Shown: piece by piece, positions 63,345 through 64,000 of the stretch | How the letters are laid out: each line of letters begins with the position of its first letter | Position numbering within the stretch: the first letter of the stretch is position 1 | NCBI GenBank assembly: GCA_023846275.1 | Contig: JAIUJO010000185.1 | Location: 139,001 to 203,000, forward strand | DNA from: Vanilla planifolia | Taxonomy: Eukaryota > Streptophyta > Magnoliopsida > Asparagales > Orchidaceae | DNA: 64,000 nt | Direction of reading: 5' to 3' | Program-made: the position numbers and the translations under genes | The notes under the pieces: model-generated | Told to the model about the DNA's origin: nothing | The model's input: only the letters and a program-made list of their open reading frames with translations | Databases searched by the model: none

Positions 63345-64000
63345 CTTCTTTTTCTTCTTCTTCTTCTTCTTCGTCTTCTTCTTCTTCTTCTTCTACTACT
63401 ACTACTTCTTCTTCTTTTTCATCTTCTTCTTCTTCTTCTTCTCCTTCTTCTTCTTCTTTTTCTTCTTTGTCTTCTGCTTCTTCTTCTTCTTCTTCGTCTT
63501 CTTCTTCTTCTTCATCTTCTTCTTTTTCTTCTTCGTCTTCTTCCTCTTCGTCTTCTTCTTTTTCTTCTTCATTTTCTTATTCTTCGTCGTCTTCTTCTTC
63601 TTCATCTTCCTCTTCTTCATCACCTTCTTCTTCATCGTCTTCTTCTTCTTCGTCTTCTTCTTCGTCTTCTTCTTTGTCTTCTTCTTCGTCATCTTCTTCA
63701 TCTTTGTCTTCTTCTTCTTCTTCGTCTTCTTCTTCTTCGTCTTCTTCTTCTTCGTCTGCTTCTTCTTCTTCTTCATCTTCTTCTTCTACTTCATCTTCAT
63801 CATCTTCTTCTTCTTCTTCTTCATCTTCTTCTTCTTCTTCTTCTTCTTCTTCTTGGTCTTCTTCTTCTTTGTCTTCTTCTTCTTCTTCTTCACCTTCTTC
63901 TTTGTCTTCTTCTTCTTCTTCTTCTTCTTCATCTTCTTCTTCTTCGTCGTCTTCGTCTTCTTCGTCTTCTTCTTCGTCTTCTTCTTCATTGTCTTCTTCT
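63345..64000. repeat. Interrupted TTC (GAA) trinucleotide tract, runs off the window
   Basis: TTC units continue to the last base. They are interrupted by frequent GTC and ATC variants, occasional TTT, TGC and CTC, and a (TAC)4 at 63394-63405. Read on the - strand the three frames give Lys-rich, Glu/Asp-rich and Arg/stop-containing strings. The Lys frame is open over 63402-63776, but it has nothing beyond repeat composition, and the Glu/Asp frame is cut by a TAA at 63577-63579. The + strand is nearly all pyrimidine, so triplex formation is possible in the purer parts. Treated as a decayed microsatellite, not an exon. Confidence 0.9.

Noticed and set aside
63402-63776. Lys-rich - strand frame in the TTC tract, and an overlapping Glu/Asp-rich frame
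   Set aside because: Both are translations of a trinucleotide repeat. The acidic frame has a stop at 63577-63579 and there is no flanking exon evidence within the window.

Overview
I found no credible gene in this window. It is almost entirely repetitive DNA of a kind seen in eukaryotic nuclear genomes: about 57 kb of degenerate TG/CATG-type array on the + strand, about 6 kb of the same kind of sequence in the opposite orientation (CA/CATG), about 250 bp of ordinary AT-rich unique sequence, and a TTC (GAA on the - strand) trinucleotide tract that runs off the right end. The organism cannot be named from this. Long, decayed dinucleotide arrays and an interrupted TTC tract fit a large, repeat-rich eukaryotic genome. 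I see no rRNA, tRNA, recognisable transposon protein, CRISPR array or bacterial operon.

Layout. 1-56975: TG-rich arm built from TG, TATG, GCATG, CATG, TTTG and GAGTG steps. Purines and pyrimidines alternate in long register blocks broken by slips. Inside it are visible layers of duplication. There are recent short tandem copies, including an exact 30-bp pair at 53091-53150, a near-identical 30-bp pair at 32401-32460 and a 98-bp pair at 12939-13134. There are also older higher-order repeats at 45.6-47.7 kb (unit about 1.0-1.29 kb) and 48.4-52.2 kb (unit about 1.65 kb), and a dispersed copy pair at 8.6 and 13.1 kb. A 38-bp C-rich, clearly non-array island sits at 17271-17308. 56976-57013: orientation switch. 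57014-63095: CA-rich arm with its own about 1.39-kb repeat spacing and a striking 63-bp-stem near-perfect hairpin at 60653-60794. 63096-63344: unique AT-rich sequence with no gene seen. 63345-64000: interrupted TTC tract.

Why there are many open frames but no genes. Neither TG nor CA repeats contain a stop codon in any frame, so long open frames arise automatically. Their translations are monotonous Cys/Val/His/Met on the TG strand and Thr/His on the CA strand, and Lys-rich on the - strand of the TTC tract. They overlap on both strands, change character exactly where the array orientation flips, and show no domain, signal peptide or codon-position constraint. I therefore annotate none as CDS.

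The most interesting signals are structural: the scale and register of the potentially Z-forming array, its single large-scale strand switch, the isolated long hairpin in the CA arm (with one TG island inside opposite-sense DNA), the higher-order repeat blocks, and the small foreign-looking island at 17.27 kb.
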